From the NCBI GenBank assembly GCA_004335635.1, contig QAXH01005397.1, positions 1 through 24,554 of the forward strand: a stretch of DNA of 24,554 nucleotides. Direction: 5' to 3'. Position 1 is the stretch's first letter. Every line of letters starts with the position of its first letter. The translations under genes were made by a program, and so were the position numbers. The notes beneath the pieces are model-generated. The model saw nothing but the letters and a program-made list of their open reading frames with translations. It was not told where the DNA came from and made no database searches. This DNA is from Chloromonas sp. AAM2. Its lineage: Eukaryota > Chlorophyta > Chlorophyceae > Chlamydomonadales > Chlamydomonadaceae. This document shows, piece by piece, positions 8,493 through 21,600 of the stretch.

Positions 8493-9655
8493 TCATGCGT
8501 CCGCCGCCTCCGACGCCAGTTGCAGGTCACTCCTCGGCAGGTGTGATGTCCTACCCCTGCTGCTCACCAGCGACTCGGCCACCTCCTTGGCCGATCCACG
8601 CTGCAAAATGCAATTTAGCGCTCTATGCATCGGCCAATCAGGCCCACCAAACGCCTTGTAGCTAGTGCTGCCATTGAAGAGTCGGCAGGAAGCGATGGTG
8701 TGTGCTGGTATGGAAGGCGGCTCTTGCGCGGCGGGAGCAGGCAGCATCAGCGCTGTGCTGCTGGGTTCACTGGCATAGGACAGGCAGGCTAGAACTGTTG
8801 TTGTTTGTGTTGTCGGGGTCCGCTTCCAAAGCAGTTCCAGCAGAGCATCAGCTTCACGCTCGGATATAAGAAGCACCTGTGGGCCATGCACCATGTGCAT
8901 GTGGCTGTCAGGACATGAGGGATACAGTGTGCACAAAATTACCTCATCATTCAGGATTACCTGGGCCTCACGCAGTCCTGCAACATTCACAGCATGCTGA
9001 TGTCTGTTCGGGCTGCTATGTCAAGAATACAAATAATATTGATTCATGACATGTTGAAAGCAAATCTACTATAGGCATAGTATGTTGGTAGGGTGGGCCA
9101 AGAGTGGCAGAAGACCTCAACACGTGCCACGGTGAATCAATCGGTCCATACAGTCAATAATGTACATACGCGTCATACGTTTCATCAACATCCGTACATG
9201 CACATCAAACACTGTGATAAAGCATGTGAAGTGGTTAGACCTTTCGGCGGCTCCGTCCTGTTTTGCTTTGGGTTGGCCTGCCTTGCCTACTTTGTTCCCT
9301 GCTTTCGTTTTGCTTTCTTGCTCACGGTAGGCCAGGGCGGTGCCCATCCCGTTCCGTGTCCTCAGACGGCCTCCCTGGTGTAAAGACACACACACACTAA
9401 TATATATATATATATATATATATATAAGTGGACAGTTCAAATCCACCTGCGTCCTACAGCTCTGATCACCTGCTGCGTGCGTGGGAAGATGAGCATGGCG
9501 TCCACGATCCTGAGGTACTCGTTCATAGCAGAACCGGCTGGCAGACTGGCAATTGCGTTCTTGAAGTTTGCCGTGACCCACACCTCACGGGACCACCTAA
9601 CAGTGCTCAGGCTGGCAGGCAGCAGCTCGGTCATCATGGTGCTCAGCTCAACCAC
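8493..9655 (-). CDS. Copy B exons 22-23: C-terminal end and stop
   Basis: Exon 22 (9655-9470, 186 nt) gives VRWSREVWVTANFKNAIA and NEYLRIVDAMLIFPRTQQ. Exon 23 (8876-8493) gives VLLISEREADALLELLWKRT, PSIPAHTIASCRLFNGSTSY and a tail ending SEAADA, stop TGA at 8495-8493. The final 25 or so residues share little with copy A, whose tail is EEAEL-terminated and acidic. Confidence 0.85.
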
Positions 9656-12600
9656 CTGCAGCGCAAAGGAAGCGCATCAAGGTAAAGAAATAAGAACCAA
9701 TAAGTATGAGTCAGCTGGCGTAAGATACCTACAAACAACAGGACTGGGCAAGGGACAAGCACAAAACCGTTCAACGAACTCCACAGCAGCCATCTCTAGT
9801 TCAGTCCAGAAGCATTGTTTGTTGTCCACAATGAGACAAAGATTGCTGATGCGGCTCACCAGGAGTGAAGGAATGCTGACGCCTTTAAAGATACAACAAA
9901 ACACGCTAGCACGTACGTTAGACACTTGCAGCAGGAAAGCGTCAGTAAAAGCGTCTCACTTTGGTGCTCAGCTCCTGCACGCTTCCTGCAGTGAGCGTAG
10001 CCTGGGCAACCCAATCGCTTTCTCTGGCCGGCTGCACGGCAGGCACCTGTTTTTCCCGCTCCTCCTCCTCTTCCTCCTCCTTCTCCAGCTCCCTCTCACA
10101 CTCTTCATCGGCCCGGTGTTGTGACACCACACTGTGGCCTTGGCCATTCCTAATCCCGTGACCTTTAATGTCCGTCACAAGCTCTGGCATGCCAGTAGCC
10201 AGCTGCTGATCAGAGGTGGAGTGACGTCTCAGTGTCTCGTCGGCCATCGCCGCTACTACCATGTCTGCTGGCTGCAGCTGCCAGTTGCCGCCATAGAAGT
10301 CTTCCAGAGTTTGCAGCTCGTCCAGCAAAGCACGGTCTGAATAACACCATGATATGTTTCTTGTATGTCGAACCAGGCAAAGCTTGTATGCCGGTAACCT
10401 TCTCGTCTGGTTCAGAGTGCACAGTCAACCTTCTGATCGGGCGGAGTTGCGGTCATATGAGAAAAATATCACCACTTTACAGGCCTTATAATGCAAGCCC
10501 TCTTTCAGACTGATGCAGTACAATGTTGCACACAAGTAAGCTGTGTACAGTCGCCACATCTCACCTGGTGCGTCCTTAGTGACTGCGTAGTGGATGCCTT
10601 GCTTGGCCCACTCCAACACGCCCTGCTGGGTGCTCGCCACCGTATTGGACATGACCCACTGCAAAACATCCGCTGATGTACTGCATGTCCTCTGTCGTTT
10701 GGCCGGTGACGTCTTCTACACAGGCAACGGAGTGATATGGATGAAGATAGGCTGGGTGAAGTCAGGCAAAATGCAATGTTCGTTGACAATGTTCGTTCGC
10801 TCCCACATACGCGCGCACTGCCCTATCATGCTGGCATGGCTCATCACATGTGCAGCTGTGCAGGCAGCAAGCAGGAACCATCACTACCATGCAAGACCTG
10901 TTGGACCTGTTGGGCGCTTGATCATTCATGTATTCATCAAGTAGGCGTCTCTTCAAATTTGTCTTGTACAGTCGTTCAAGTCTTGCTTCTGCCTCCGCAC
11001 GCTGTAAACGATGAGAGTTGCCGTTCACCCACCGCCTGAGAATTGCCGTTCGGGCCTCTGACTTTGGCTGTGACATCTTCCGTGCCCACCATACGCAGTG
11101 TCTGGCCTCGGCCCAGCTGCCTCAATCGTCCAGCTGCCTGCATGAGCTTGTCCTTGCAGATGCCCGGGCCCAGTGTGAGCAGACCGACAGCGTCTCGGCG
11201 CAGCTGCAGATCCGCGCCGCGGCAGCGCGCGTCGTCATAGATCACAAAAGCCTGCGATCAAAGATGACTGGCATGCACGTGGCAGAGTATTGGCCTACCT
11301 CAAGGCTTGCTCGGCTTTGACATGCTCACGGGTCTCCAGTTGCTCCTTCCCTTTCCCAACTCACCTCGCGCTCGGAAATGGGTGAGCTGTTGCGCGGCAT
11401 GCAGCGCCCACTCTTGTCCCGTATCATCCACCCCTTGTCGTAGTAGCAAACGCCCTTGAAGCGGCGGGTGTCGAGCAGGGGCAGGAGGTATTGCGCCGCG
11501 TCACTGCACAACAGGCAATTGAATGCAATGCTTCCGAAGCATCTGGACATTGTTTGAACTTTGGTGCTTGTAGCTGAGCTTCTTCACTCCTTGTTGCGCA
11601 CCTGCTGCTCACGCCTGCCAAAAGAGCTCCACAATCCAACAATGCATCCAATCTTTCCTGCAGCGCATAATCCAGCAGCAGCTGCCATCGTAGCTTGCCT
11701 GAGCCCTCACAAGCCACCTGCGGCCGTATCAATTGCAACAACACATTGTCGATTAACTTGGCATGCAAGCGCTTTAAGGGTTATTTTCGTTAGCGTCTGA
11801 GAAGATATCTTGGCACATAAAGCATCTCGTTAACCGATTTGGTGGATGCAACATTCCATGGATAAAGCGATCATTGATAGTACTGCTGGGTTGCGTAGTC
11901 TTGTTCTGCCCACATTACGTGTAGCACGTACAGCTGCACAACCCAAAAACGAAAAGCTAACAACTCATATGCAACTGTGGTTCAAGCAATTCACCGACAT
12001 TTTTAGCACGATGCACTGAACGATGTTGTTTAAGAGATGTCACTCAACATGTCTGATTGGTCAGTGAGTGACTTCACCGTGTACATGCACCAGCATGCAG
12101 TACTCACTGGTTGCAATGTGCTGTACGATGCCCGCTGTATGATGTCCAGCATCTTGCCGTTGATTCCCTTGAGGTGTGGCTCTTCCACGAGATGCTGCTT
12201 GACACGCAGCGGCAGCAATCGGTGGTTGTCGTTTGTGCCGCTGAAGCCCACCACCACCTCGGCCTGGTCCACCAGGTGCCAGGCAGTGGCCACCAGCCGC
12301 TGGGGAAACTGGTGCGTCTCGTAAGGAAACACGCAGAAGTTCAGCCAGAAGTCAACGACCTGCAGAATGGACGGTAACACATCAATACCGCGTGCCTGTC
12401 AACTAGTAAGAATCAGTCACAATTTGCATCATGGAAGCCGCCACAGGAAACGAGGCGTCATAGTATATATCAGACTCGTGTTATTCCTTCAGCGTTATTG
12501 CTTAACGCATACCAAACCATTTGCCACAAACTCATGCGCATAATGCAAGGCATACTGGTTGCTACTGATTGCACCAAAGGCAGAATGGTTTGCTGCGGCG

Positions 12601-15600
12601 CAGGCCACGCCCATGTGGTGGTGCTGCAATCTAGAACTGTGTACCGCGTCAGCTGCAGGTTTGGCTGTCGACAGTTTCACTTGCAATACAACCAGTAACA
12701 AGGTGCATCGAATTGAAGAAGCACTTGGCACAGCTGGTATGACCGCTACAGGCCGTACTGGCGCACTGAGTCGGAATCCAGGCTGGGAAATGGCCAGAAT
12801 CGCTGCCAGCGGCGCGTAATTCCGACTCAGGGTACTTACACCATGTTTCTGCGCGTGAGCATGCTTGCGCTTGCTGCGTCCGGGTTGATGCATGTTCGCC
12901 TGTTGCCAACGACCAGCAGCCCACCCGCGCGACATAAAAATTTGCGGCAGAAGTCAGCAAGCGCAGAGCGGAAAGGCAGGCCAGCATGCAGCGGAAGCGC
13001 TCCAATGGGCTTGAATAGCCAGCTGATTGGCACAGGGCTTAGGGCTCTAGGGAATGACTTTGCTTACTTCAGGTTGGAGGGCAGACTTTGAATCCGACTT
13101 TGAATCGGACTAGGCATGGCAGTCGCCAAGACTTTGAATCCGACTACACTGAGTCTGCTGCGAAATTCTCTTAAATTGCTGCGGTCAAATGTTCCGCCTT
13201 CGGCGGGGTCCGGACTCCGGACTTGTTTTGACTTTCACGATGGTCGGCTGGAGATCTTTGTGGAGGTCACAATAGCACTCACCGCCATGTTGTGGCTGTA
13301 TACGGTGTAAAGCAGCTCCAACTGCACTGCGTTGGTGGGGTCAAGCTTCATGACACTGTCCAAAGCTGCCCGGCTACCTGAAGCAGATGACCAGCACGTG
13401 AGCTTGATGGGTTTTGGATGGCAGCGCTTTGATCATGCAGGAGGAAGCATTTTTTTTTGTGCGTGCAGAAGATATATGAACAACTTTTGCACCTGACAGT
13501 GCACCTGGCCGTAGCCGATGCTTTCAGCCCCACGGCTTCAGCAGATGAGGCAGTGCAGGTGATTCAGGAAGCAGACAGCTTGACTAAAAGAAGCACGTGG
13601 CTATCTGACAGGCCGGTGGAATTGTTGTGTGCCTGAGAATAGTGAATGTGGGCCCTCCAACTCTAGTTACTCTTGCATACTGACTCTGAAGGCCGCAAAG
13701 ACATGCGACTACTGGTGCAATGACAGCTGTATTGTACACGTACAGGCTTTGATTCCCGGTGAGGTGCTGCGGGGTGCACTGCCAGGCCTCATACCTGCAG
13801 CCATTCCGTCCCATGATAGGTCAAGCCACTCCTGGTAGTGAGAATGCTGTGCACTCTGGCCCATGCCTAGAAGTGCTTCTAGCGCCTCCAGAAACTGTTC
13901 CTCACTCAGGCCGTCGCTGCAATAGTCGCAATCAAACACACAGCCTAGTACTCCACTCGTATACCAGTCAGCATGCTGACAACGGCGCTTCATATGTTCA
14001 TATGTTCATGAAATGCGAAGGTGTAACGTTACGCTTTCTCATCATCGAGCATTTGATGGCTAGCGAGCTCTTCACTCGTCCCTTTGGTTTGTATCTGTAC
14101 GCTTTACGTCGTGAGCCTTCAGCTCGCCGCGGATGGATGCTTCTCAAGGCTTGCGTCAATCTTGCATATGGCTACGGTAAGTTGGCTTGGTTGTTTGATG
14201 GTTGGTGTGCACTCCCACCTTGTAATCTACTCCCAAACATCGCACTTCTGAATGTGGAGAGGAGCAAGCCTGTCACACACAAACTCCTGGAACTGACTGT
14301 TGCTCGCTGGCCAGGCCAGGCACAGGAATGTGCACAAGGTACGCCAGCTCAGCATGTGTAGCAGAGACAAATGCTGCCAGTATGACAAGGCCTTGAGCTG
14401 TGACTGACGTAGCTAATTGCACATCACCACCTGGTTAGAAGCAGCTCCACTTTAAAATGCGGACAGCACCACAGACGTAGAACAAGCCGTTCACTACTAT
14501 CACCTTCACTCTCAACGGCACCCTGATGCACCCTGATGTGGGCGCACCCGTAGTAGCTAAGCCTTGTGAGCAGCAGTGCGACGTCAGGCTGCGCAAACTC
14601 GCTTCGCTCCGCTGGCGTGAGCGCGGCCCGATACGGCACAGCAAGGCGCTTCCGCACTGTGCGGGTCCTGCAATTAGGACGAGCTTGCACACGTTCTTTC
14701 AGGCCAGTGACAGGGCCGACTTGTCACGGACCCAAGGCCCTCTTGAAAGCATAACAGTGGCAGTGCTGAAAGCGAGCCAAGCAATCTAAGTAGCATGGAT
14801 TGCATGTGGTTCAAACGCAAACTACGTGCAAGCCGCTTGAAGTAATGTACTTTTATGTCTGCCAGCGAGGCAACAAACACCTGCGACCTGCGACCCGCGA
14901 TCCGCGACATGCCTAGCGACTGGTCCGATTTTATCCAATCTTTCACCAATCTTTGCGTGGACGTGCTTGTGGTGTGCACTCCCATCTTGTAATGTACTTT
15001 GCACCATGCCATGTCGTAGCCGTGTACTTTGTATGTATGGACAGGATGCATGGATAGGATGTAACACAAGATGAGCACCTCCCTAACTAAGAACACCAAA
15101 CAAAGCAGGTTGAGGCCAAAGGAAGGCTGCCATCAAAGTCCAAAGAACCGGGGCGAAGCAGGCCATCAAGACTGCAGAGTATAATATCGTGAAGGCAGAT
15201 AACCAGATATCGTGAAGGCAGTGATCTTGGCCAGAGACCCTTGGCCGTCTCGCCCCAAAACGGTAGCAGCAGCTGAGTGACACATGCGGTAGGGTGCGCT
15301 AGGGACGGTCTTTTGAAACCCTTGCTGGCTATTTTCTTATTTCAATTCATGTACATCTTGGTCGTTCATGCGTGGTCAGGAAACGCAACAACTGACTTCT
15401 TTGCCATGATGGGCTGTCCTCCGTGGTGGGGCCAGATGGGCTCACCTGTTGATCCCATAGTCCACTGCATGCCGCTTCTGTAGGGCGTGCATCAGCAGCT
15501 CCTGTGACAGCAGCCCCCTCAGCGCAAGCAGCTGTGACAGGTGGTCCGCAGACAAGGATTCGGCAAGGCTGAAGTGTGTGGGCTGAGTAGCATCGGTCAT

Positions 15601-18600
15601 GAATGCCATCAGCTGCACCTGCGCTCAAACAAGCACGTGTTTCAGCAGGGGGAGAAACGCAGCCGCTTGAGCAATTGTGAATGTACTTTGTGCCAGCAAA
15701 CGACGCTGAGGCTGTTCAGCACGGTGACGGTGGAGAATGAGAGATAGCATTCATGCTGCATCAAACAGCAACTATGACAGGCACCCTGGTTTGCAGTCAT
15801 GGTGCACGGCAGTTGGCCTCCGGTCACACCTTCATTGGGTGTTCCTTGATCCAGCGCAGCTCATAGGGCGGGTCACTGAGCAGCGCCTGTGCCAACTCCT
15901 GGTGCAGCTGCGGTGCCATGCGCTCCAAAGCCTCTCCACGCAGCAACCGCAGGCCAGAGAAGGCGCCAGGCCTGCGTGCATTTGCAATTGCAGTTCCAAC
16001 ACAGGTATGATCGCACTTTAGTCTGGCATTCTACAGCCAGTCAGCCTTGACTTGTGCGTTGGCCTCTTCCGTAAAACCGTACTTGAAAGAAGACCACAGA
16101 ATGATCGGAGGCGGTCAAAGTTCTTCTGGGGCGATCGCAGTCAATTGCACAGGTCACGGGCAAGACTGCGTCGGACGCGCATAAATTCGCTGCACATTCC
16201 CGACACGTTCGTGACAGCCAATGTCAGCAGCCTGGGCGGTCAGTTGCCTGCAGTCCGGGCAGTCTTAAGCCAGCACTGTGAGATGGGCGTCAGCCAGCCC
16301 CTGCAGCCTAGATGCCTGTTTTCCGGGCTGGCGTGCCCTCACCTTTGACGTTCAGCCATGTTGCAGCCAGGTTGCCTTGTTCTAGGCATGACTGACTAGA
16401 CATCCTGCTTCTTTTTCTTTTTTTTCTTTCTCTAGGATTTGATTGCAATTCAGGCACCTCCTTCACTTGGCCTGCCTTTCCTGCTTTGTTCGCTGCGTTC
16501 GTTATGTGTTTTTGCTCAGGGTAGGTCAGGGCTGTGCCCATCCCGTGCCATGTCCTCTGACGGCTACCCTGTTATGTATATGTTTACAGGGCAGGATCGG
16601 CATGCCCCGTCAAAGTGTTCTCCTATACCAACCTGTTGCCAGCCGGTGGCTCCTGCATGGCCGCGCCCCTGGTTTTGAACAAGACAGCCTGTATTGCGAG
16701 TACAGGCTTGGAGATGCACCGTAGCAGAGCCTGGGCTGCGTGTGCCCGTGCCTGTCGACCTGGTAATTGCTCAGGCGCGCCGCATGCATACACAAGCTGG
16801 AACCTGAACGCATTCAGGAGAACACAAATGTGGACCAAGCCACTTCGCATGTTGTTTTCCCCCGAACAATGCCACATGCGCCACAGCTAGTCCGAGGAAT
16901 TCTGAAAACAGGTAACGATGCTGCCGCCGCGATTGACAACAGGCAGCCTAACAATCAAGGACAACACACGGGCCAGAGGTTTTTTCAGCACATTCGCACC
17001 TGTGGTGTAGCAGCTCGTCACTCTCATCCAGGATATCATAGTACGACATGGCCGCCACACCGTCCAGTGCTGCACGCACGGCCTCGTTCCCTGCGGCTCT
17101 CAGCTCGTGCCACTTAAGCTTAAGCGACAAGCGGTGCTGCGGAGCCACCAAAAGCATGCCGCCCTCCTGCAGATGGTATACATTCAGAGAACAAACTGTA
17201 AAGTCACACTGGCAGTTCCAGTGTTGAGTGATCAAGTGCTTGTCTGAAGCTTGCCTGATTATTGAAAGTGCACCTGAATACGTTAAATGATACCAATGCT
17301 ACCAATCTTCTTGCTGGTAAGTTCACAAGCAAAACCATGCCACGGTCATCTGAGCCACCTCGGTTAGCTTGACCGCCCATTCACACTGTCCGCACTCCAG
17401 CAAGTGTTTGCTTCGTTGCATGTCTGCAATCCGTCTAGCATGCCCATCAAGACGCACAGTTGGTCAGGAACTATGGGAATCGCCTGAGTCAACTTGTTCG
17501 CTCCTTTGCCCTTACTTGTTGACAGTGCGTCAGGTTTGCCTTCATCGCCCTTGCACTGAGCTCGTTGGGTTGTACGTCCCGATGAAATGGCAGCGTGTGC
17601 AGTTTGCGTCCAAGGACACTGGCCGTGAGCGTGTTGTGGAGGTGCCCGTACGCCTCCTCAAGCAGCGTGGGCAGGAAGTTGAGTCTCACGACCCGTGACC
17701 CGTCAGCCCAGTGCAGCGCAAGCATAGGCAGGATGACGCGCGTCTTGCCCTCGCCCATGTTGAGCTGGCTGCAGATTTCAGGATAGAGAGGTGCTACACT
17801 TTCAAGACGCAATGTAGCGTGTGCCTTTGCAGTGAAGGCCAGCAGCTGCAATTAAGTGTTAAGCTGCTGTCATGAATACATCACATGGCGCTGCTCATTG
17901 GCGTCTAACAAATTAATCAAACTGTTCATGCTGGTCTGAGTGTGTCCATCTTATCATTGACCGCAATTGTCACATGTGCACAAGAAAAAACCTACTCAAC
18001 TTCCGTGCAGTGAATAATTCGGCGCTGATGTAATTCGGCGCTGAGACCAAGGTGTTGCAAAGAAACGGCTTAGACAGACGAGACCTGAGACTCGTTGTGC
18101 AACTTGGTGTCGCTTCTGACACAAAGGAAGGTACAACACTGAGAACCTCAGAGACTTGCACACGCACAACAGGTTTCAAAAAGCTGGCAGGTTCGTGATC
18201 ACAACACATGGCAGAGACTAAATCAAACGCTTCTGGGTTTGCTGTGGGATGTTAGCACCCCTTGGCCTGCTCCATCCAATGTTGCCTTATGCACTCACTC
18301 AATGGCTCCTGGGTTCTCGATGAGATGCTTAGCAATCCAGTGCTGCTGCGGCCTGATCTGGAGCTGGCCTTCCACCTCGAACGCAAGCCACTGGGGATGC
18401 TGGGCAACGTCCCACGTACGATGGACTTGTAGCTCCTGCATATGTGCATTCACCAAGGAACATGAGTATCACATACCCACAATAAGATCAAAAATGGCAG
18501 GTATTGGTTAGTACTGTTTCCTACACGCAATAGACCCAGCACAGCCAACACACGGCCCGGAGGTGCTGACGACCTGATACTGATACCAGAGGACACCGCC

Positions 18601-21600
18601 CAAGCAAGAAAGTGCTGCGATTAACAACCATGTTATTACCAGGCAGCCCAGCTCACAATGCACCCTGTTCCAGAGATAACGCATTGTACAGACACATTGT
18701 ACAGACAGTCGCATGACAGTGATTCAGACCAAGCCAGTTCCCATGCCACAGTCGCACATCCCAGTTCCAAAATAATGACAGAACGATATCGTCCACCACT
18801 TCACACATCACCGCCACATCTCAGTCTCACATGACACTCATTCAGGCAAGGTCAATGCACACCTCCACTACATCAGTGTCGGCATCCACCAAATTGTCCC
18901 AGAACTGGCAAACTTATTTTTGTTTCCTGACCTGTAGCAGCGATGGAAGGCAGCCGGGATCCCTCTGAACAGCCTCAGCTAGCAGTTTGAGTCGTTGCAG
19001 CCGGTCCTCCTGTACCATGGGATGACGGTGTGCATCAAGGTGTCGCAGTTACACTTGGCATACATCTCAAACATGACTTGCCAGCCTGCATGTAGGCCCT
19101 TCTGGTTTAATTCGGAATAGCAGTACTAGTATATTTCCGGTACATTTTAAATTGGCTGTCTCAGCAGGTTGGATCACAAAAGATGCATCCAAATCACAGC
19201 ACATCGCTGGTCATCCGACAGCGTATGCAATCTTACCAGCACGCAGAGCTGCAGCCACATCATAACACCCTCGTGCAGACGTCCACAAGACTCGTCGTCT
19301 AAGAAAGGGTTGAACTGGCGCAGGCACCCAGAGTCCAGCCATGCAGCACGAACCAGGTCCAGAAGACCAGGGGAGGGTGCAAGGCCGCACGCCTGCATGA
19401 GTCTGCTGGCGCTGCCGTGGATGCCTGCTGTTTCAAGCACCAGCGGCAAATGCCTCCGCAGCCAATCCTCAGTCTGCTGACGAGTAGATTGCACTGCAGC
19501 CTGCATGGCAATGCCAATAGCCTGCTATAGTTTCACAGAGTAATCCAAAGAAACCACATCAGGGGCTGATGTTGGCATTTGGCAGCTACTGCCCACACCA
19601 AGAGTCCAAGTGACCAAGAGACCAAGACAGGAAGCTGCATGATGAGAGGTACTTGCCAGGAATTGAAGTACCACGCACGCAGCATTGAGTGCCGCACACC
19701 CGGCATGCATGCTTGGCCTGTCTTGGTCTCTTGCATGCAACTCCTTTAAATCAACCACGTATGCACAACCATAGCAGTGGCATGATGATAAGGGCTACCT
19801 ACCAGCAGTTGAAGTATCACATGTGTGGCGTTGGGTGCAGTACCCTGTGGCACAAGTAGGCTCTGGTGGGCATCCCAGCTGGCCTCCAACTCTTTGTGCA
19901 TGTCAACTTCCAAGGGGTTAGCATTGCTGCTCACGACCAAGGGATAGCGTGGCTGGATTGCAGATGGGGCGCTGGGCATCAGCACTAGGTCACTGAGCTG
20001 CTGTTCTATGTCCTTTATGAATGTGGCGCCCATGGCAGCCAGCCCCGGGCATGGTGGGACGGTGATCGGCTTGAAGTAGCCCAGGCGCAGCCAGACAGGC
20101 GGCTGCTGAGGCTGTTGGAAGGTGCCAAGCACTCGCAACTCCTCACTAGCCGTCAGCGCCATACGCAGCATGCTCACACCTCTGTCCTGCCAGGCATTTC
20201 TTTCTTGGAGATAACAGGTTATCGCATGAGGATTGCACTCAGTAATCTGCTGTTGGGCGGTGGCAGCCGCAGTGGGTTGATGCAGGGGCGCTAGCTGCCT
20301 TGCACTGAGTTTTAACTCATGCTGCACCAGTCGCAGCGCTGCAGCCAGGTGGCCTCCCAGCAGCCCCACACTTCTCAGCTGAGCAGCCTCCTCGCTGCTG
20401 AGAGGCCGGTCCACCCAGCACTGCCTCAGCAGCACCAGGGCGGTCTGCGCGCCTGTCAGCCGGCTGCGGGGCTCGGGCACAAGCGTGCCAGTGGCGGCGT
20501 ACAGCGCGGCTAGCTGCAGGCGGGCCAGGATGGAGGGGGCGCGTAGGTCGCCAAACCTCGTGTGGACTTCGAAGATGTGGCACTGCAAACACGAGGGGTA
20601 TTACATCAGTAGCAGAGCTGAGTGCGGCGTACCTCACGCCAATTGACAGTCAACATGGACACACATAAGGTCAGCTTAGGGGCGGGGGGTAACAGAAATT
20701 CAGGTCGCAAGATGAGGTTTGTATGCACTGAACATCACAGTTGGTCATGGTGACACATGGGAACAAACAAACGGCGCCAATCAAACAAGACCACCTCAGA
20801 CTCCAAGACGCGTGACAGATGGGGCAGGTCAAAGCACGCATGTAACGTAACCATGACGCTAATGCGCAGATCCGTGCCACCGTAACCCAAGCTCTCACCT
20901 TGATTTTGGCATCAGGTGCGCTAGAGCATTCAACGGCAACCAAGCCACCAGCTCCGATGCCTTCAGTGCCGCGATGCGCTACGACGTTGCCCACCGGAAC
21001 CAGCACCAGTTGGTCGGCACGACATGCGCCCACACTCACTGCGTTGTCTGCCGCACGCTGCAGCACCAGGTACCTTTGGAACTCTGGTAATGTGTAATAC
21101 ACTGTTGAGCCCTGCGGTCCATCACATGACACCAGCTGCTGCCGTTGCGACAACTGATACCCGGCGAAGTCCAGTGCGATGAAATTGCCATCGGCATTCA
21201 GCTCAAACTCCAGGCAGAAGCGAGGCAGCTCAAACACCAGGCATCCAAAAGCGCTCAATTCGCCCTTGCTAGTCATAGACTGGGTCGTCACAGCCTGGAT
21301 GACAGTGGTGCTTCCTGCGACGCCTTGTGGATTGTGCCGCACATAGGTGTGGATGTACTGCGCGTCTTCCATTTTCGAGATCACGGCCTTAACAGGCGAC
21401 CTGAGCAGCACTAGCTGATCAGTCAACTGATGCCTCGTGCCCTCATCCAAGAGCTTGGTCCAGCGTTCGACGCGTAAGTGAAGCGGCACCCGCCAGCAGT
21501 GCTGCTCAAGAGTGGTGCTGTCGTCTGGCACCCTTGTTGCCGTCATCTGCATGGACAACCACATGCTGTTTTGATGTCCACACATTCGCTGCTTCTGATG

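Larger units (their letters stand above)
8877..9469 (-). other. Copy B intron 22 (593 bp)
   Basis: It runs from GTGATC (9469) to CCCACAG (8877). It holds the compound microsatellite (9386-9426) and one copy of the 105-bp dispersed repeat (9273-9377). The copy A partner intron instead carries the 94-bp and 8-bp tandem repeats, so repeats arose independently in the same intron. Confidence 0.75.

Noticed and set aside
12495..12935. 146-codon minus-strand frame in copy B intron 15 as a nested gene
   Set aside because: No recognisable domain, composition like the surrounding intron, and the interval contains an inverted repeat suggestive of an inserted non-coding element.
13759..14361. 200-codon plus-strand open frame
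   Set aside because: It lies antisense to copy B exon 14 and continues into intron. No domain or second line of support.
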